This document shows, piece after piece, positions 1 to 9,418 of a stretch of DNA of 64,000 bases. Location: the NCBI GenBank assembly GCA_937872515.1, contig CALMSX010000079.1, positions 50,171 to 114,170 of the forward strand, read 5' to 3'. The DNA is from an uncultured Bacteroidota bacterium. GTDB taxonomy: Bacteria > Bacteroidota > Bacteroidia > Chitinophagales > Saprospiraceae. Under the pieces are notes generated by a model, which searched no databases, was not told the origin of the DNA, and was given only the letters and a program-made list of their open reading frames with translations. The position numbers and the translations under genes were made by a program. Numbering within the stretch: the stretch's first letter is position 1; every line of letters begins with the position of its first letter.

Positions 1-258
1 ACCACCCCAGTACCATTTCAATCTTTCAACTGATTTGATGGGTTTGTGGATTTCATAGTAAGCACCGGCAGCAATACCACCCCATCTGATACCTCCAAAG
101 ATATCAATGGCGCTTTTTTCATTAAGGAATGTTTTGTAGCTGGCTACCAAACCATATCCCAATTTGGCACCAATAGCAGATTTATAATCCTGTGCTTGGG
201 TTCCGGTAAAAAATGCTACTACTAAAAAAGCAGCAAAAAGATGTCTAAGTGTTTTCAT
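1..258 (-). CDS. Outer-membrane beta-barrel-like protein, N-terminal part
   Basis: This reading frame starts with ATG at 258 and runs without a stop to base 1, so only the first 86 residues are present. The N-terminus MKTLRHLFAAFLVVAF followed by FTGTQAQ is a clear Sec signal peptide, probably cut after TQA. The mature start (AIGAKLGYG, then DIFGGIRWGGIAAGAYYE) alternates small and aromatic residues like the strands of small Bacteroidota outer-membrane barrels. The family cannot be named from this fragment. A TATATTTG element on the minus strand (299-306) supports the start. Confidence 0.7.
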   Translation of the reverse strand, partial: MKTLRHLFAAFLVVAFFTGTQAQDYKSAIGAKLGYGLVASYKTFLNEKSAIDIFGGIRWGGIAAGAYYEIHKPIKSVERLKWYWGG

Positions 259-298
259 GTATACAATCATTTTTAGTTAATAATTAAGATTTGACAGA

Positions 299-306
299 CA
301 AATATA
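299..306 (-). promoter_or_regulatory. Bacteroidota -7 element upstream of the barrel protein
   Basis: The minus strand reads TATATTTG, an exact match to TAnnTTTG, about 40 bases upstream of the ATG at 258. No TTG lies at the usual 19-21 base spacing, so only the -7 half is supported. Confidence 0.4.
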
Positions 307-381
307 TTAATTTTTAATGTCAATTATACTTTTTTCAATCTTATCCCAGCTGTGACTATTCGTATACAACAGGGCTAATAA

Positions 382-816
382 TTACTTATGGCTATTGATT
401 TCCAATAGTTTGAGCAAAGCTTCGCGATAGCCCTCCATGCCTTTGCCGATCACACTGAAGGCACAAACCGGTTTTAAATACGAATGGTGTCTGAATGGCT
501 CACGGTCATAAATGTTGCTTAAATGAACTTCAGCCACCGGTGTGGTAATGGAGGCCACTGCATCTGCCAGCGCCACAGAGGTGTGGGTCAAGCCACCGGC
601 ATTCAATACGATGCCCTTTGCGCTAAAACCAAATTCGTGTAACCAATCTATGAGCAGCCCTTCATGATTGCTTTGAAGATAGTGTATTTGCAGGGGTAGA
701 AATTGTTGCCTAAGCTCGGGTAAAAATTTATCAAACGACTGATAACCATAAATTTCAGGCTGTCTAATACCCACCAGGTTTAAGTTGGGTCCGTTGATTA
801 TGACAAGGTCTGACAT
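382..816 (-). CDS. aroQ: 3-dehydroquinate dehydratase, type II
   Basis: This enzyme dehydrates 3-dehydroquinate to 3-dehydroshikimate, the third step of the cytoplasmic shikimate pathway. The 144 residues match the usual type II length. Visible motifs are INGPNLNLVGIRQPEIYG at the N-terminus (with the Arg and Tyr of the active-site lid), QSNHEG, the substrate loop NAGGLTHTS and the C-terminal HLSNIYDREPFRHHSYL with the conserved histidine. The loop has Leu where most relatives have Tyr (GAYTHTS), a mild departure that does not touch the catalytic Tyr/Arg/His. It starts 3 bases after the recQ stop, so the two genes are probably co-transcribed. Confidence 0.93.
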   Translation of the reverse strand: MSDLVIINGPNLNLVGIRQPEIYGYQSFDKFLPELRQQFLPLQIHYLQSNHEGLLIDWLHEFGFSAKGIVLNAGGLTHTSVALADAVASITTPVAEVHLSNIYDREPFRHHSYLKPVCAFSVIGKGMEGYREALLKLLEINSHK

Positions 817-819
817 AGA

Positions 820-3009
820 TCAGTTGGCAAATTCAGACATGAACTTAATCCTGACCAGACATATTTCTTCCATGGTTATGTCTTCGTCTTTGAGGGCTTT
901 ATAGGCATCAGTTATAGAATCAGATTCGGCATCCTGATAGTATTCATAAATTTCTTCAATGATGTCCTGATCCACTTCTTCTTCTATGTAATAATCGAGG
1001 TCAATTTTGGTGCCTCCGTCAACAATCAGGTTGAGTTCCTCGAGCAGCTCTTCCATGGATTTACCCACATTGTAGGCTATGTCTTCAAGGGGTAGTTTTT
1101 TATCTATGCCCTGAATGATGGTGACCTTGTCTTTACTCTTATTGGCAACCTGGCGAATGAGAATTTCATCGGGTCTCTCTATCTCGTTGTCGTCTACGTA
1201 TTTTTGGATTAGGGCAATAAAAGGTTTGCCATATTTACCTGCCTTGCCCTGGTTAACTCCTGTAATTTTGAGCATGTCTTCCAGGCTGACTGGATAAAAG
1301 GTAGCCATATCCTGGAGCGAAGGCTCCTGGAAGATGATCCAGGGTTGTACGGAGTGTTTTTTGGCTTCTTTTTTTCTGAGCTCCACCAACATCTTCATCA
1401 GGGTCTCGTCCAGCACGGTACCGGCACCATCACCCATAGCAATATCATCGCCTTCTGCGTCGCTAAAATCGCGGTTGAGCGGGATGGTGATTGACCATGG
1501 TTTTTCTATAAACTGATGGCCGGTTTCTGTAATTCTAAGCAGGCCGTACAGTTCGATGTCTTTTTCAATCAGGTTGTTTAAGATGCCATGCCTGATGATG
1601 GAGTGCCAGTATAAATCTTCCTGGTGCTGACCGGCGCCAAAAAGCGGAAGCTTATCAAAACGGAAATCTTTCATCTCCTTGGTGGCCTTACCGGTAACAA
1701 ACTCAACCACCGTTTTGATGAGAAACTTTTCATTGATTTCAAGTATGGCTTTGATCACAAGGACCATGTCTTTGTTGACCTCTACCTTGTCTTTTGGATT
1801 GCGGCAATTGTCGCATTTTTTATCACACTTGGATTCATCATAGGGCTCACCAAAGTAGTGCAACAAAAACTTTCTTCTGCAGGCACTGGTCTCTGAATAG
1901 GCGATAATTTCATCCATGAGTTGGGCACCCAGTTCTCTTTCAGAAACGGGCTTGTCTCTCAGGAATTTCTCCAGTTTGAGAATATCTTTGTAAGAATAAA
2001 AGGCAAGACACTTGCCCTCCAGGCCATCTCTGCCCCCTCTGCCGGTTTCCTGATAGTAGTTTTCTATACTTTTAGGAATGTCATAGTGGATCACAAACCG
2101 CACATCGGGTTTGTCAATGCCCATGCCAAAAGCAATGGTGGCTACAATGACCTCAATTTCTTCCATCAAAAAGTCGTCCTGTACCTTGGTTCTCACCTTG
2201 GCATCCAGGCCTGCATGATAGGGTGAGGCTTTTACACCATTTACCTGGAGTATTTTTGCCAGCTCTTCGGTGGTTTTACGGGCCTGAACATAAATAATTC
2301 CCGATTTGCCAGGCATTGATTTTACAAACTGCACAATCTCTCTTACGGTTTGGTCCCTGTTGATTTTGGGTCTTATTTCATAAAAAAGGTTGTCTCGGTT
2401 AAAGGAGGAAACAAAGATGTTGACCTCCCTCATATTGAGGTTTTTGATGATGTCTGTCTGTACTTTTGGTGTAGCAGTAGCCGTAAGGGCAACCAGTGGA
2501 ATATCGGTGCCAATGGCACTGATCATGGTGCGAATTCTTCTGTACTCTGGTCTGAAGTCGTGACCCCACTCAGAAATACAGTGTGCCTCATCTATGGCTA
2601 CAAAAGAAACATTGGTTTGCTGAAAAAATTCAATGTTTTCGTCTTTGGTGAGGGTTTCCGGGGCCACGAACAGCATTTTTGTAGTGCCATTGGTGATGCC
2701 TTCCTTGACCTCTCTCATTTGTGTCCTCGTAAGAGAAGAATTGAGAAAAGCCGCCAATTCGTCACTTTGGCTATACCCCCTGATGCTGTCTACCTGGTTT
2801 TTCATCAGGGCAATGAGGGGGGAGATAATCAGTGCAGTTCCTGGCAACAAAAGTGCTGGCAGCTGGTAACACAAAGATTTACCACCTCCTGTAGGCATGA
2901 TCACAAAAGTGTCTTTGCCAGCCATGACGCTTTCTATGATTGCCTTCTGCTCTCCTTTAAATGTGTCAAAGCCAAAGTATTCTTTAAGTGATTTTTCGAG
3001 GCTGTGCAT
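820..3009 (-). CDS. recQ: ATP-dependent DNA helicase RecQ
   Basis: RecQ is a 3'-5' DNA helicase of recombination and replication-fork repair. The 729 residues show Walker A (PTGGGKSLCYQLPAL), the DEAH box followed by the RecQ aromatic loop (AIDEAHCISEWGHDFRPEYR), helicase motifs V/VI (ATIAFGMGIDKPDVRFVIH, QETGRGGRDG), and a zinc-binding cysteine cluster (C-RRKFLLHYFGE...C-x3-C-x2-C). A winged-helix region and HRDC domain follow, then an acidic tail of about 120 residues ending in repeated Asp/Glu/Tyr. The acidic tail is longer than in E. coli RecQ (about 610 aa). It is the first gene of a recQ-aroQ pair. Confidence 0.96.
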   Translation of the reverse strand: MHSLEKSLKEYFGFDTFKGEQKAIIESVMAGKDTFVIMPTGGGKSLCYQLPALLLPGTALIISPLIALMKNQVDSIRGYSQSDELAAFLNSSLTRTQMREVKEGITNGTTKMLFVAPETLTKDENIEFFQQTNVSFVAIDEAHCISEWGHDFRPEYRRIRTMISAIGTDIPLVALTATATPKVQTDIIKNLNMREVNIFVSSFNRDNLFYEIRPKINRDQTVREIVQFVKSMPGKSGIIYVQARKTTEELAKILQVNGVKASPYHAGLDAKVRTKVQDDFLMEEIEVIVATIAFGMGIDKPDVRFVIHYDIPKSIENYYQETGRGGRDGLEGKCLAFYSYKDILKLEKFLRDKPVSERELGAQLMDEIIAYSETSACRRKFLLHYFGEPYDESKCDKKCDNCRNPKDKVEVNKDMVLVIKAILEINEKFLIKTVVEFVTGKATKEMKDFRFDKLPLFGAGQHQEDLYWHSIIRHGILNNLIEKDIELYGLLRITETGHQFIEKPWSITIPLNRDFSDAEGDDIAMGDGAGTVLDETLMKMLVELRKKEAKKHSVQPWIIFQEPSLQDMATFYPVSLEDMLKITGVNQGKAGKYGKPFIALIQKYVDDNEIERPDEILIRQVANKSKDKVTIIQGIDKKLPLEDIAYNVGKSMEELLEELNLIVDGGTKIDLDYYIEEEVDQDIIEEIYEYYQDAESDSITDAYKALKDEDITMEEICLVRIKFMSEFAN

Positions 3010-3196
3010 CTCTTAATTCAATTATCAACTGCTATTATTTGTAAAACCAATTCCGTTAAAACGGCATGGCTATGTATGATTTTTCAAAAACCCAAAAGCG
3101 GTTTTTTACAAATGCCGTCTAAAGTTATCAAAATTTTTAAGCAAAACAGCAAATAAAATAATGAATTTTTATTTTAGATATCGGGGCCACACTGCC

Positions 3197-3204
3197 TATC
3201 TTTG
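3197..3204 (+). promoter_or_regulatory. Bacteroidota -7 element upstream of kdsD
   Basis: TATCTTTG matches TAnnTTTG exactly, 72 bases upstream of the proposed kdsD start in the 266-base gap shared with recQ. A -33 TTG at the right spacing is not evident. Confidence 0.4.
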
Positions 3205-3275
3205 ACCATTCCAAGGGACAATAAGAATAAAATTCATTATTACGGCCCCCATTGATACTAAAATACCGCCAATAA

Positions 3276-4238
3276 TTGGAAGCACAGATTTTAAATAGTT
3301 TGACCACCACCCTCGAAATTGAAACCGCAACCCTGGCTGCCCTCACTCAATCTATCGGAAGCAACCATGTAAAGGCAGTTGAAATGATGTTTGCCTGTAA
3401 GGGTAAAATAGTGGTAACGGGGGTAGGTAAGAGCGCCATCATAGGTCAAAAGTTGGTGGCAACCCTCAATTCTACCGGAAGCAAATCGGTTTTTATGCAT
3501 GCTGCCGATGCTGTTCATGGAGATCTCGGACAGATTGACAAAGACGACCTTGTTATCAGCCTCTCAAAAAGTGGTGAAACAGCAGAGCTTAAAGTGTTGC
3601 TGCCCATTTTAAAATCAATGGGAAACCTCACCATTGCCATGGTGTCTAACGAAGCTTCATTTCTTGCCAGCCAAAGTGACCTGTGCCTGATGTTGCCGGT
3701 TGAAAAGGAAGCCGACCCTAACAACCTCGCGCCCACTGCCAGTACCATAGCGCAGCTAGCCATGGGTGATGCCCTGGCCATGGCCTTGCTCAATCTGAGG
3801 GGATTTTCTTCTCAGGACTTTGCCCTTCTCCACCCGGGTGGCAATTTGGGCAAGATGTTGTATACCACTGTGGCCGATCTGGCTTATAAAAATGCTTGTC
3901 CCAAAGTAACGGCAGCTGCATTGATCAAAGACATAATACTTACCATGACTTCAGGCCGGCTGGGTGCCACTGCTGTGGTTGATGACCACAATCAAATCAT
4001 TGGCATCATCACCGATGGCGACCTGAGGCGAATGCTAATGAACCAAAACTTCCAGGAAGACATTACGGCCGTCCAGATCATGACCAAAGCACCTAAAACC
4101 ATTGAAAAATCATCCCTCGCCGTACAAGCAATGGAACAAATGAGGGCGCAATCCATTTCTCAGCTTTTGGTTGCAGATGACCAGGGTTATTGTGGCATTA
4201 TCCACATGCACGACCTGATCAAAGAAGGTTTTGTTTAG
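3276..4238 (+). CDS. kdsD: Arabinose-5-phosphate isomerase, KdsD/KpsF family
   Basis: It interconverts ribulose 5-phosphate and arabinose 5-phosphate, the first committed step toward KDO of lipopolysaccharide. The 320 residues hold an SIS domain (about 40-180; GVGKSAIIGQKLVATLNSTG, HAADAVHGDLGQ, SKSGETAE, LAPTASTIAQLAMGDALA, HPGGNLGKML) and two CBS domains (about 205-320; IITDGDLRRML). No ATG precedes the conserved domain. An in-frame TAA lies directly before the TTG at 3276, so the start is TTG at 3276 or at 3300; 3276 gives the best N-terminal fit to E. coli KdsD. No other KDO gene is visible nearby. Confidence 0.9.
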   Translation: MEAQILNSLTTTLEIETATLAALTQSIGSNHVKAVEMMFACKGKIVVTGVGKSAIIGQKLVATLNSTGSKSVFMHAADAVHGDLGQIDKDDLVISLSKSGETAELKVLLPILKSMGNLTIAMVSNEASFLASQSDLCLMLPVEKEADPNNLAPTASTIAQLAMGDALAMALLNLRGFSSQDFALLHPGGNLGKMLYTTVADLAYKNACPKVTAAALIKDIILTMTSGRLGATAVVDDHNQIIGIITDGDLRRMLMNQNFQEDITAVQIMTKAPKTIEKSSLAVQAMEQMRAQSISQLLVADDQGYCGIIHMHDLIKEGFV

Positions 4239-4558
4239 GCTATAAAAATTATATTTTGGAATAATATTTTGCCGTTCGCACACAGGCAACTTAAAATTTT
4301 GTAGATGGAGATAACAGTGTGCTCTACCAAATATTATATCGAAAACGCTAAAAAACAAAGGGCAAAGACAGGATTCCATGAAATGTGACCGGGCTAACCA
4401 AGGTTATGGCTGCAGAATATATGGCTATATGTCTAATTATCAGCGATATTGAATAAACCATGAAAATTCATGCCCTTGGGTAAAATCAAAATTTAATGTT
4501 TTAAAAAGTCAAGTTTGGCTTAATTAATATATTTTTAGCCCCAAATAAAAAAACAAAC
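4239..4558. other. Intergenic region before the POT cluster
   Basis: These 320 AT-rich bases hold no convincing gene; the minus-strand frame that crosses them overlaps kdsD and lacks family features. A promoter for the first transporter is expected here. TATATTTT at 4528-4535 resembles the -7 element but lacks the final G and a properly spaced TTG. Confidence 0.5.
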
Positions 4559-6094
4559 ATGAGTCTACTTTCTAAAGTTTTTGGCGATCACCCTAAAGGA
4601 TTATACGTGCTATTTGCAACCGAATTTTGGGAAAGATTTTCCTATTACGGAATGCGAGCCATATTTATTCTGTATATGACTACGATGTTATTTAATGGCA
4701 ATAAAGAAATTGCCTCTGAAATTTATGGTAGTTATACAGGCCTGGTTTATCTCACACCGCTAATTGGTGGTTATGTAGCAGACCGCTATTGGGGCAATCG
4801 AAAGTCAATCTTTATAGGGGGCTTACTCATGGCACTCGGACAGTTTCTTATGTTTTTCAGTGCGTCATTTGCCACTACCAACAATGGGCTGGCCATCACC
4901 TTTATGTGGTCGGGTCTTGCCTTCCTTATTTTTGGAAACGGTTTTTTCAAACCCAATATTTCCACCATGGTAGGTCAGCTTTATGTTGCTACAGATGCAA
5001 GAAAAGATTCTGCTTATACCATCTTTTACATGGGCATCAACGCTGGTGCGTTTTTGTCTCCACTCATTTGTGGTTACCTGGGTGAAAACATCGATTTCAA
5101 ATGGGGCTTTCTGGCTGCGGGTATTGGTATGTTGTTGAGTTTGGTCATTTTTTATTTTCAAAAAGACAAACACGTGGTGGGCCCTACAGGGGTACAGCTG
5201 GGTGTAAATCCCAATAAACAAAACGATTCAGAAAGTAAGGACACCGGATCAGGATTTACCGGAACCCAACTTGGCGTTTTATTTGGAGGCATCGCTTTGA
5301 TGTTCAGCATCTTTTATTTTGGCCTGCACCTCGATATTTGGGGCTCCTTGATTTATGGTATGACAGTGGTGGCACCTATGACTGTAATTACAGACAGTTC
5401 TCTGAGCAAGGTTGAAAAAGACAGGTTGTGGGTAATCATCATCATTATGATGTTTGTGATCTTTTTCTGGATGTGTTTTGAACAAGCGGGAGCATCATTG
5501 ACATTTTTTGCCAATGAGCAGACCAACAGAAACATCATGGGTTGGGAAATGCCGGCCTCATGGTTCCAGAGCTTTAATGCAGGATTTATCATTTTGTTAG
5601 CTCCGTTCTTTTCTAATATGTGGACAAAGTTGGGCAATAGTGGTAAAGACATTGCCATTCCGTATAAGCAAGCCATTGGCCTTGGTTTATTGGCCCTGGG
5701 CTTTTTATTTATATCATTTGGTACCAACAACATACCAGCTGCAGGGGCCAGCATCATTTGGTTGGGCGGCTTGTACTTGCTCCACACCATTGGTGAGTTG
5801 TTCCTGAGCCCTATTGGTCTTTCTATGGTCAACAAACTTACCCCGGGCAGGTTTACCTCTTTGATGATGGGTGTATTTTTCCTTGCCATTGCAACCGGAA
5901 ACAAGCTGGCCGGATACATGAGCTCATTGTATCCAGATCCTGCCAATCAGGCTACACCTCCATCTATTTTTGGCATTACCATTGACAATCTGAATACCTA
6001 CTTCTTAGTATTTGTTGGTTTTGCAGGCCTGGCTTCCGTTATATTATTGCTGGTCAGCCCAATGTTGAAAAAAATGATGCACGGTCTGAATTGA
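4559..6094 (+). CDS. Proton-dependent oligopeptide transporter (POT/PTR2), first of three
   Basis: Inner-membrane major-facilitator-type symporter that imports di- and tripeptides with protons. The 511 residues contain the POT signature near the N-terminus (ATEFWERFSYYGMRAIF, the ExxERFxYY motif), GYVADRYWGNRKSIFIGG after TM2, and FFKPNISTMVGQLY with FYMGINAGAF, the second PTR2 signature. A hydrophilic loop near residues 200-235 separates two helix bundles. A late TM helix carries IGELFLSPIGLS. It heads a same-strand run of three paralogues, 58 bases from the next. The substrate is assigned from the family, not from context. Confidence 0.92.
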   Translation: MSLLSKVFGDHPKGLYVLFATEFWERFSYYGMRAIFILYMTTMLFNGNKEIASEIYGSYTGLVYLTPLIGGYVADRYWGNRKSIFIGGLLMALGQFLMFFSASFATTNNGLAITFMWSGLAFLIFGNGFFKPNISTMVGQLYVATDARKDSAYTIFYMGINAGAFLSPLICGYLGENIDFKWGFLAAGIGMLLSLVIFYFQKDKHVVGPTGVQLGVNPNKQNDSESKDTGSGFTGTQLGVLFGGIALMFSIFYFGLHLDIWGSLIYGMTVVAPMTVITDSSLSKVEKDRLWVIIIIMMFVIFFWMCFEQAGASLTFFANEQTNRNIMGWEMPASWFQSFNAGFIILLAPFFSNMWTKLGNSGKDIAIPYKQAIGLGLLALGFLFISFGTNNIPAAGASIIWLGGLYLLHTIGELFLSPIGLSMVNKLTPGRFTSLMMGVFFLAIATGNKLAGYMSSLYPDPANQATPPSIFGITIDNLNTYFLVFVGFAGLASVILLLVSPMLKKMMHGLN

Positions 6095-6152
6095 TGTAAG
6101 AGAACATACCTTTTTTGATATACAGAATTACTATTGCAAAATCCAATGAATA

Positions 6153-7895
6153 ATGACAGCGGAAACAAATGATTTTTTTAAAAGTAAGGTATTAGGACAT
6201 CCGGCAGGACTATTTGTTTTGTTTTTCACAGAGATGTGGGAGCGTTTTTCTTATTATGGCATGCGCTCTTTGCTGGTGCTTTTCCTTACCTCATCATTGG
6301 TTGATGGTGGATGGGCATGGGAAAGAAAAACGGCCTTAGCCCTATATGGCACTTACACTTCCATGGTTTACCTTACACCCATCATTGGTGGATTTGTAGC
6401 CGATCGTTTTTTGGGTTCACGCAATACAGTCTTGCTCGGTGCCTTTATCATGGCACTGGGCCATGCTTCTATGGCGCTGGAGACACCCGCCTTTATGTAC
6501 ATTGGTTTGCTCTGTCTTGTTTTTGGAAATGGCTTTTTTAAGCCCAATATGACTTCTATTGTTTCACAATTGTACAAAGACCACAGTGAGAAAAAAGACG
6601 CCGCGTATACTATATTTTACATGGGGGTCAATTCCGGCGCCTTCCTGGGCATGATGCTGTGTGGATACATTGGTGAAAAAGTAGACTGGAGTTACGGCTT
6701 TGGTTTGGCAGGTATCTTTATGTTTTTGGGCCTGATTATGTTTTATTACTTCCAGGGCATCTTTGGTGATGTAGGGTTGAAACCCCTTGTGGCCGCCAAC
6801 GAAGTCAACAAAACAGATGCTACCCTCACCGGTGACGGAGACAAACGAAATCCATTTTTAAAGGTTGACCTGGTCCTGATAGCCCTGGCTGCGGTCATTG
6901 CCCTGGTATGGGTAATCAATGACCCTATGTCAAAGATCTATGGCTACAATGTATTTGGCAGCTCAGAGAATGCAGACTATGTGATCCTCGGTGGTGTTAT
7001 TTTGTTTGTTGTCATTCTTTTTTCCAGACTGGTAAGGTACAGCGAAATCACCAGAGACAAGCTGGTAGCCCTCTGCATGATAGCCTTCTTTTACATGCTC
7101 TTTTGGGCCGCCTTTGAACAGGCCGGCGGTTCTATGAACATCTTTGCCAAAGATTATGTAGACCGCAGTTTGACAGGAGGTTTTGCCACTACATTTAAAG
7201 TCATCAATACCCTGCTTACGGTGGTACCACTTGCCATCATTACATGGGTACTCACCAAGTTGTCGCGCATCACGTTTGCCAAATATGGCATTGCCAATAT
7301 TGTTTTGCTCACCAGCTTTGGTGTGGTGTGGGCCATCGTAGTTTGGATGTTGAACAGGGAATACAGCATAGAAGGTACAGAGGTTCAGGCTTCTTGGTTC
7401 CAAATCCTCAATTCCTTTTTTATCATAACCCTCGCTCCTATGTTTACCAAACTTTGGGAGAGCAAATTCAATCCACCCGTAGCCATCAAATATGCCATGG
7501 GTCTGTCGTTTTTGGGCATTGGCTTTTACTCCTTGTCGTACGGTGCTTCTGCAATACCGGCAGGGGCGCAGACAGCATCCGTGAGTATGATCTGGTTGGT
7601 AGCGGCATATTTGTTTCACACCATGGGAGAACTCTGTATCTCACCGGTAGGCCTGGCCAATGTGAGCAAGCTGGCACCCGCCAGAATGATATCTATTATG
7701 TTTGGTGTGTGGTACCTATCTATTGCCATTGGCAATAAAATAGCCGGAAAAATGGGGGGTGAAATGGATACCATCTCACAAGAAAGTGGCATGGGTCATT
7801 TCTTTTGGATCTTTACTGTAGTTCCTTTGGGTGCTGCGGTGCTGGTGGCCGTTCTTCACCCAGTGTTTAAAAAACTGATGCATGGCGTCAAATGA
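6153..7895 (+). CDS. Proton-dependent oligopeptide transporter (POT/PTR2), second of three
   Basis: A 580-residue POT symporter, about 70 residues longer than its neighbours. It keeps TEMWERFSYYGMRSLL, GGFVADRFLGSRNTVLLG, FFKPNMTSIVSQLY and FYMGVNSGAFLGMMLCGYIG. The C-terminal half has FWAAFEQAGGSMNIFAKD and MGELCISPVGLANVSKLAP. The extra length lies mainly in the central linker and in extracytoplasmic loops between TM helices 7 and 9. It overlaps the third transporter by 14 bases, which implies co-transcription and possibly translational coupling. Confidence 0.92.
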   Translation: MTAETNDFFKSKVLGHPAGLFVLFFTEMWERFSYYGMRSLLVLFLTSSLVDGGWAWERKTALALYGTYTSMVYLTPIIGGFVADRFLGSRNTVLLGAFIMALGHASMALETPAFMYIGLLCLVFGNGFFKPNMTSIVSQLYKDHSEKKDAAYTIFYMGVNSGAFLGMMLCGYIGEKVDWSYGFGLAGIFMFLGLIMFYYFQGIFGDVGLKPLVAANEVNKTDATLTGDGDKRNPFLKVDLVLIALAAVIALVWVINDPMSKIYGYNVFGSSENADYVILGGVILFVVILFSRLVRYSEITRDKLVALCMIAFFYMLFWAAFEQAGGSMNIFAKDYVDRSLTGGFATTFKVINTLLTVVPLAIITWVLTKLSRITFAKYGIANIVLLTSFGVVWAIVVWMLNREYSIEGTEVQASWFQILNSFFIITLAPMFTKLWESKFNPPVAIKYAMGLSFLGIGFYSLSYGASAIPAGAQTASVSMIWLVAAYLFHTMGELCISPVGLANVSKLAPARMISIMFGVWYLSIAIGNKIAGKMGGEMDTISQESGMGHFFWIFTVVPLGAAVLVAVLHPVFKKLMHGVK

Positions 7896-9414
7896 TATAA
7901 GTCAGACAGCGGAAACAGCTTTAAACCAAATCCGCAATTTTAAGGGCCAATACCCCAAACAACTTTGGTACCTGTTTTTTTCGGAAATGTGGGAGCGCTT
8001 TTGTTTCTATGGCATGAGGGGTATGCTGGTCATTTTTATGGTCAACCAGTTGATGCTCGATGCCACCCAGGCCAACTTACAGTATGGTGCCACCCAGGCT
8101 TTTGTATATGCGTTTACTTTTATTGGAGGCTTGTTTGCAGATAAGATCCTGGGCTATCGAAAATCACTTTACTGGGGAGGTTTATTGATGATAGCAGGCA
8201 GTTTGATCCTGGCCATAGACCCTATCAGATTTTTCTTTTTTGGCATTAGCTTTACCATTGTAGGTACCGGTTTTTTCAAACCCAATATTTCTACCATGGT
8301 AGGTACACTGTACCACGAAGGTGATCCAAGGCGGGATGCCGGTTTTTCACTATTTTATGCAGGTATCAACCTGGGAGCCCTCATCGGAGGCTACCTCTGT
8401 GTGGCCGTAGGCAAAGGAGAAATGCTTTCTTTCATTGTGCCTGCCCACCTAACCTGGAACGTGGCCTTTGGATTTGCAGCCGTGGTTATGATCATCAGCT
8501 TGCTTACGTTTATGTTTACCCAAAAGAGCATGGGCGAAATCGGCGTTTCTCCTCTCTTACACCTTCCTCAGGTAAAGCGGAGGAACATTGAAATACTGAC
8601 CTATGTTGGATCTCTGCTCATCATTCCTCTTATCATGACCATGGTGGCCAAAACGGCATATACAGATCTGTTTATGTACATCATTGGTCCTGCTACCCTT
8701 ATTTACCTGGCCTATGAAATGCGTGGTTTTTCGGTATCCGAGCGGAAAAAATTGTTGGCGGCTCTGGTATTTATCTTTTTCTCTATCATTTTTTGGGCCT
8801 TCTTTGAGCAAAGCGGCGGATCGCTAAGTCTTTTTGCAGAAAAAAACCTGGATAAAAATCTGGTGGGCATGAGCCTCGACCCCAATGGGGTCAACAACTC
8901 TGCCAATTCCCTATTTGTCATCTTGTTTGCAGCTTTGTTGGGTGTGGTGTGGATCGCTCTGGCTAAAAAAGGCTGGGAGCCCAATACCCTGGTAAAATTT
9001 GGACTTGGCTTTCTATTTCTGGCGGCTGGATTTTATGTGTTTTATACCACACAGTTTTTTGCCAATGACCAGGGGGTCACTTCCCTTAATGTATTTACCC
9101 TGGGCTGGCTGGTCATCACTTTCGGTGAACTCTGCCTTTCACCGATAGGTATGTCAATTATGACCAAATTGTCGCCGGTCAAATTGCAGGCCATCATGAT
9201 GGGCATGTGGTTTCTGGCAAGTGCCTATGGTCAGTATTTTGCCGGCATCCTGGGTGCCAACATTGCAGAGGCTTCAGCCAATGCCAGCAACATGGAGCAA
9301 TTGGTTACTTATACCCAGGGCTACAGACAGCTGGCTTTGTACGCCCTCATTGCAGGTGTTGTGCTTCTCGTCATTTCTCCTTTTGTGAGAAAACTAATGC
9401 AAGAGGTAAAATAA
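7882..9414 (+). CDS. Proton-dependent oligopeptide transporter (POT/PTR2), third of three
   Basis: A 510-residue POT symporter. The first signature is altered: FSEMWERFCFYGMRGML, so the ExxERFxYY motif ends Phe-Tyr instead of Tyr-Tyr. The second signature is kept (FFKPNISTMVGTLY, FYAGINLGALIGGYL), as is FGELCLSPIGMSIM in a late helix. Its ATG lies inside the end of the second transporter gene (14-base overlap). The gene ends 4 bases before the convergent TonB receptor, with no terminator visible between them. The Tyr-to-Phe change in the proton/peptide-binding helix could shift specificity; this is inference. Confidence 0.92.
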   Translation: MASNDISQTAETALNQIRNFKGQYPKQLWYLFFSEMWERFCFYGMRGMLVIFMVNQLMLDATQANLQYGATQAFVYAFTFIGGLFADKILGYRKSLYWGGLLMIAGSLILAIDPIRFFFFGISFTIVGTGFFKPNISTMVGTLYHEGDPRRDAGFSLFYAGINLGALIGGYLCVAVGKGEMLSFIVPAHLTWNVAFGFAAVVMIISLLTFMFTQKSMGEIGVSPLLHLPQVKRRNIEILTYVGSLLIIPLIMTMVAKTAYTDLFMYIIGPATLIYLAYEMRGFSVSERKKLLAALVFIFFSIIFWAFFEQSGGSLSLFAEKNLDKNLVGMSLDPNGVNNSANSLFVILFAALLGVVWIALAKKGWEPNTLVKFGLGFLFLAAGFYVFYTTQFFANDQGVTSLNVFTLGWLVITFGELCLSPIGMSIMTKLSPVKLQAIMMGMWFLASAYGQYFAGILGANIAEASANASNMEQLVTYTQGYRQLALYALIAGVVLLVISPFVRKLMQEVK

Positions 9415-9418
9415 TATT

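Noticed and set aside
2350..2991. Long plus-strand frame opposite recQ
   Set aside because: It is fully antisense to conserved helicase motifs and shows no family features.
6963..7619. Minus-strand frame of 218 residues opposite the second POT gene
   Set aside because: It lies over conserved transporter helices and its composition is that of a reverse-strand shadow.
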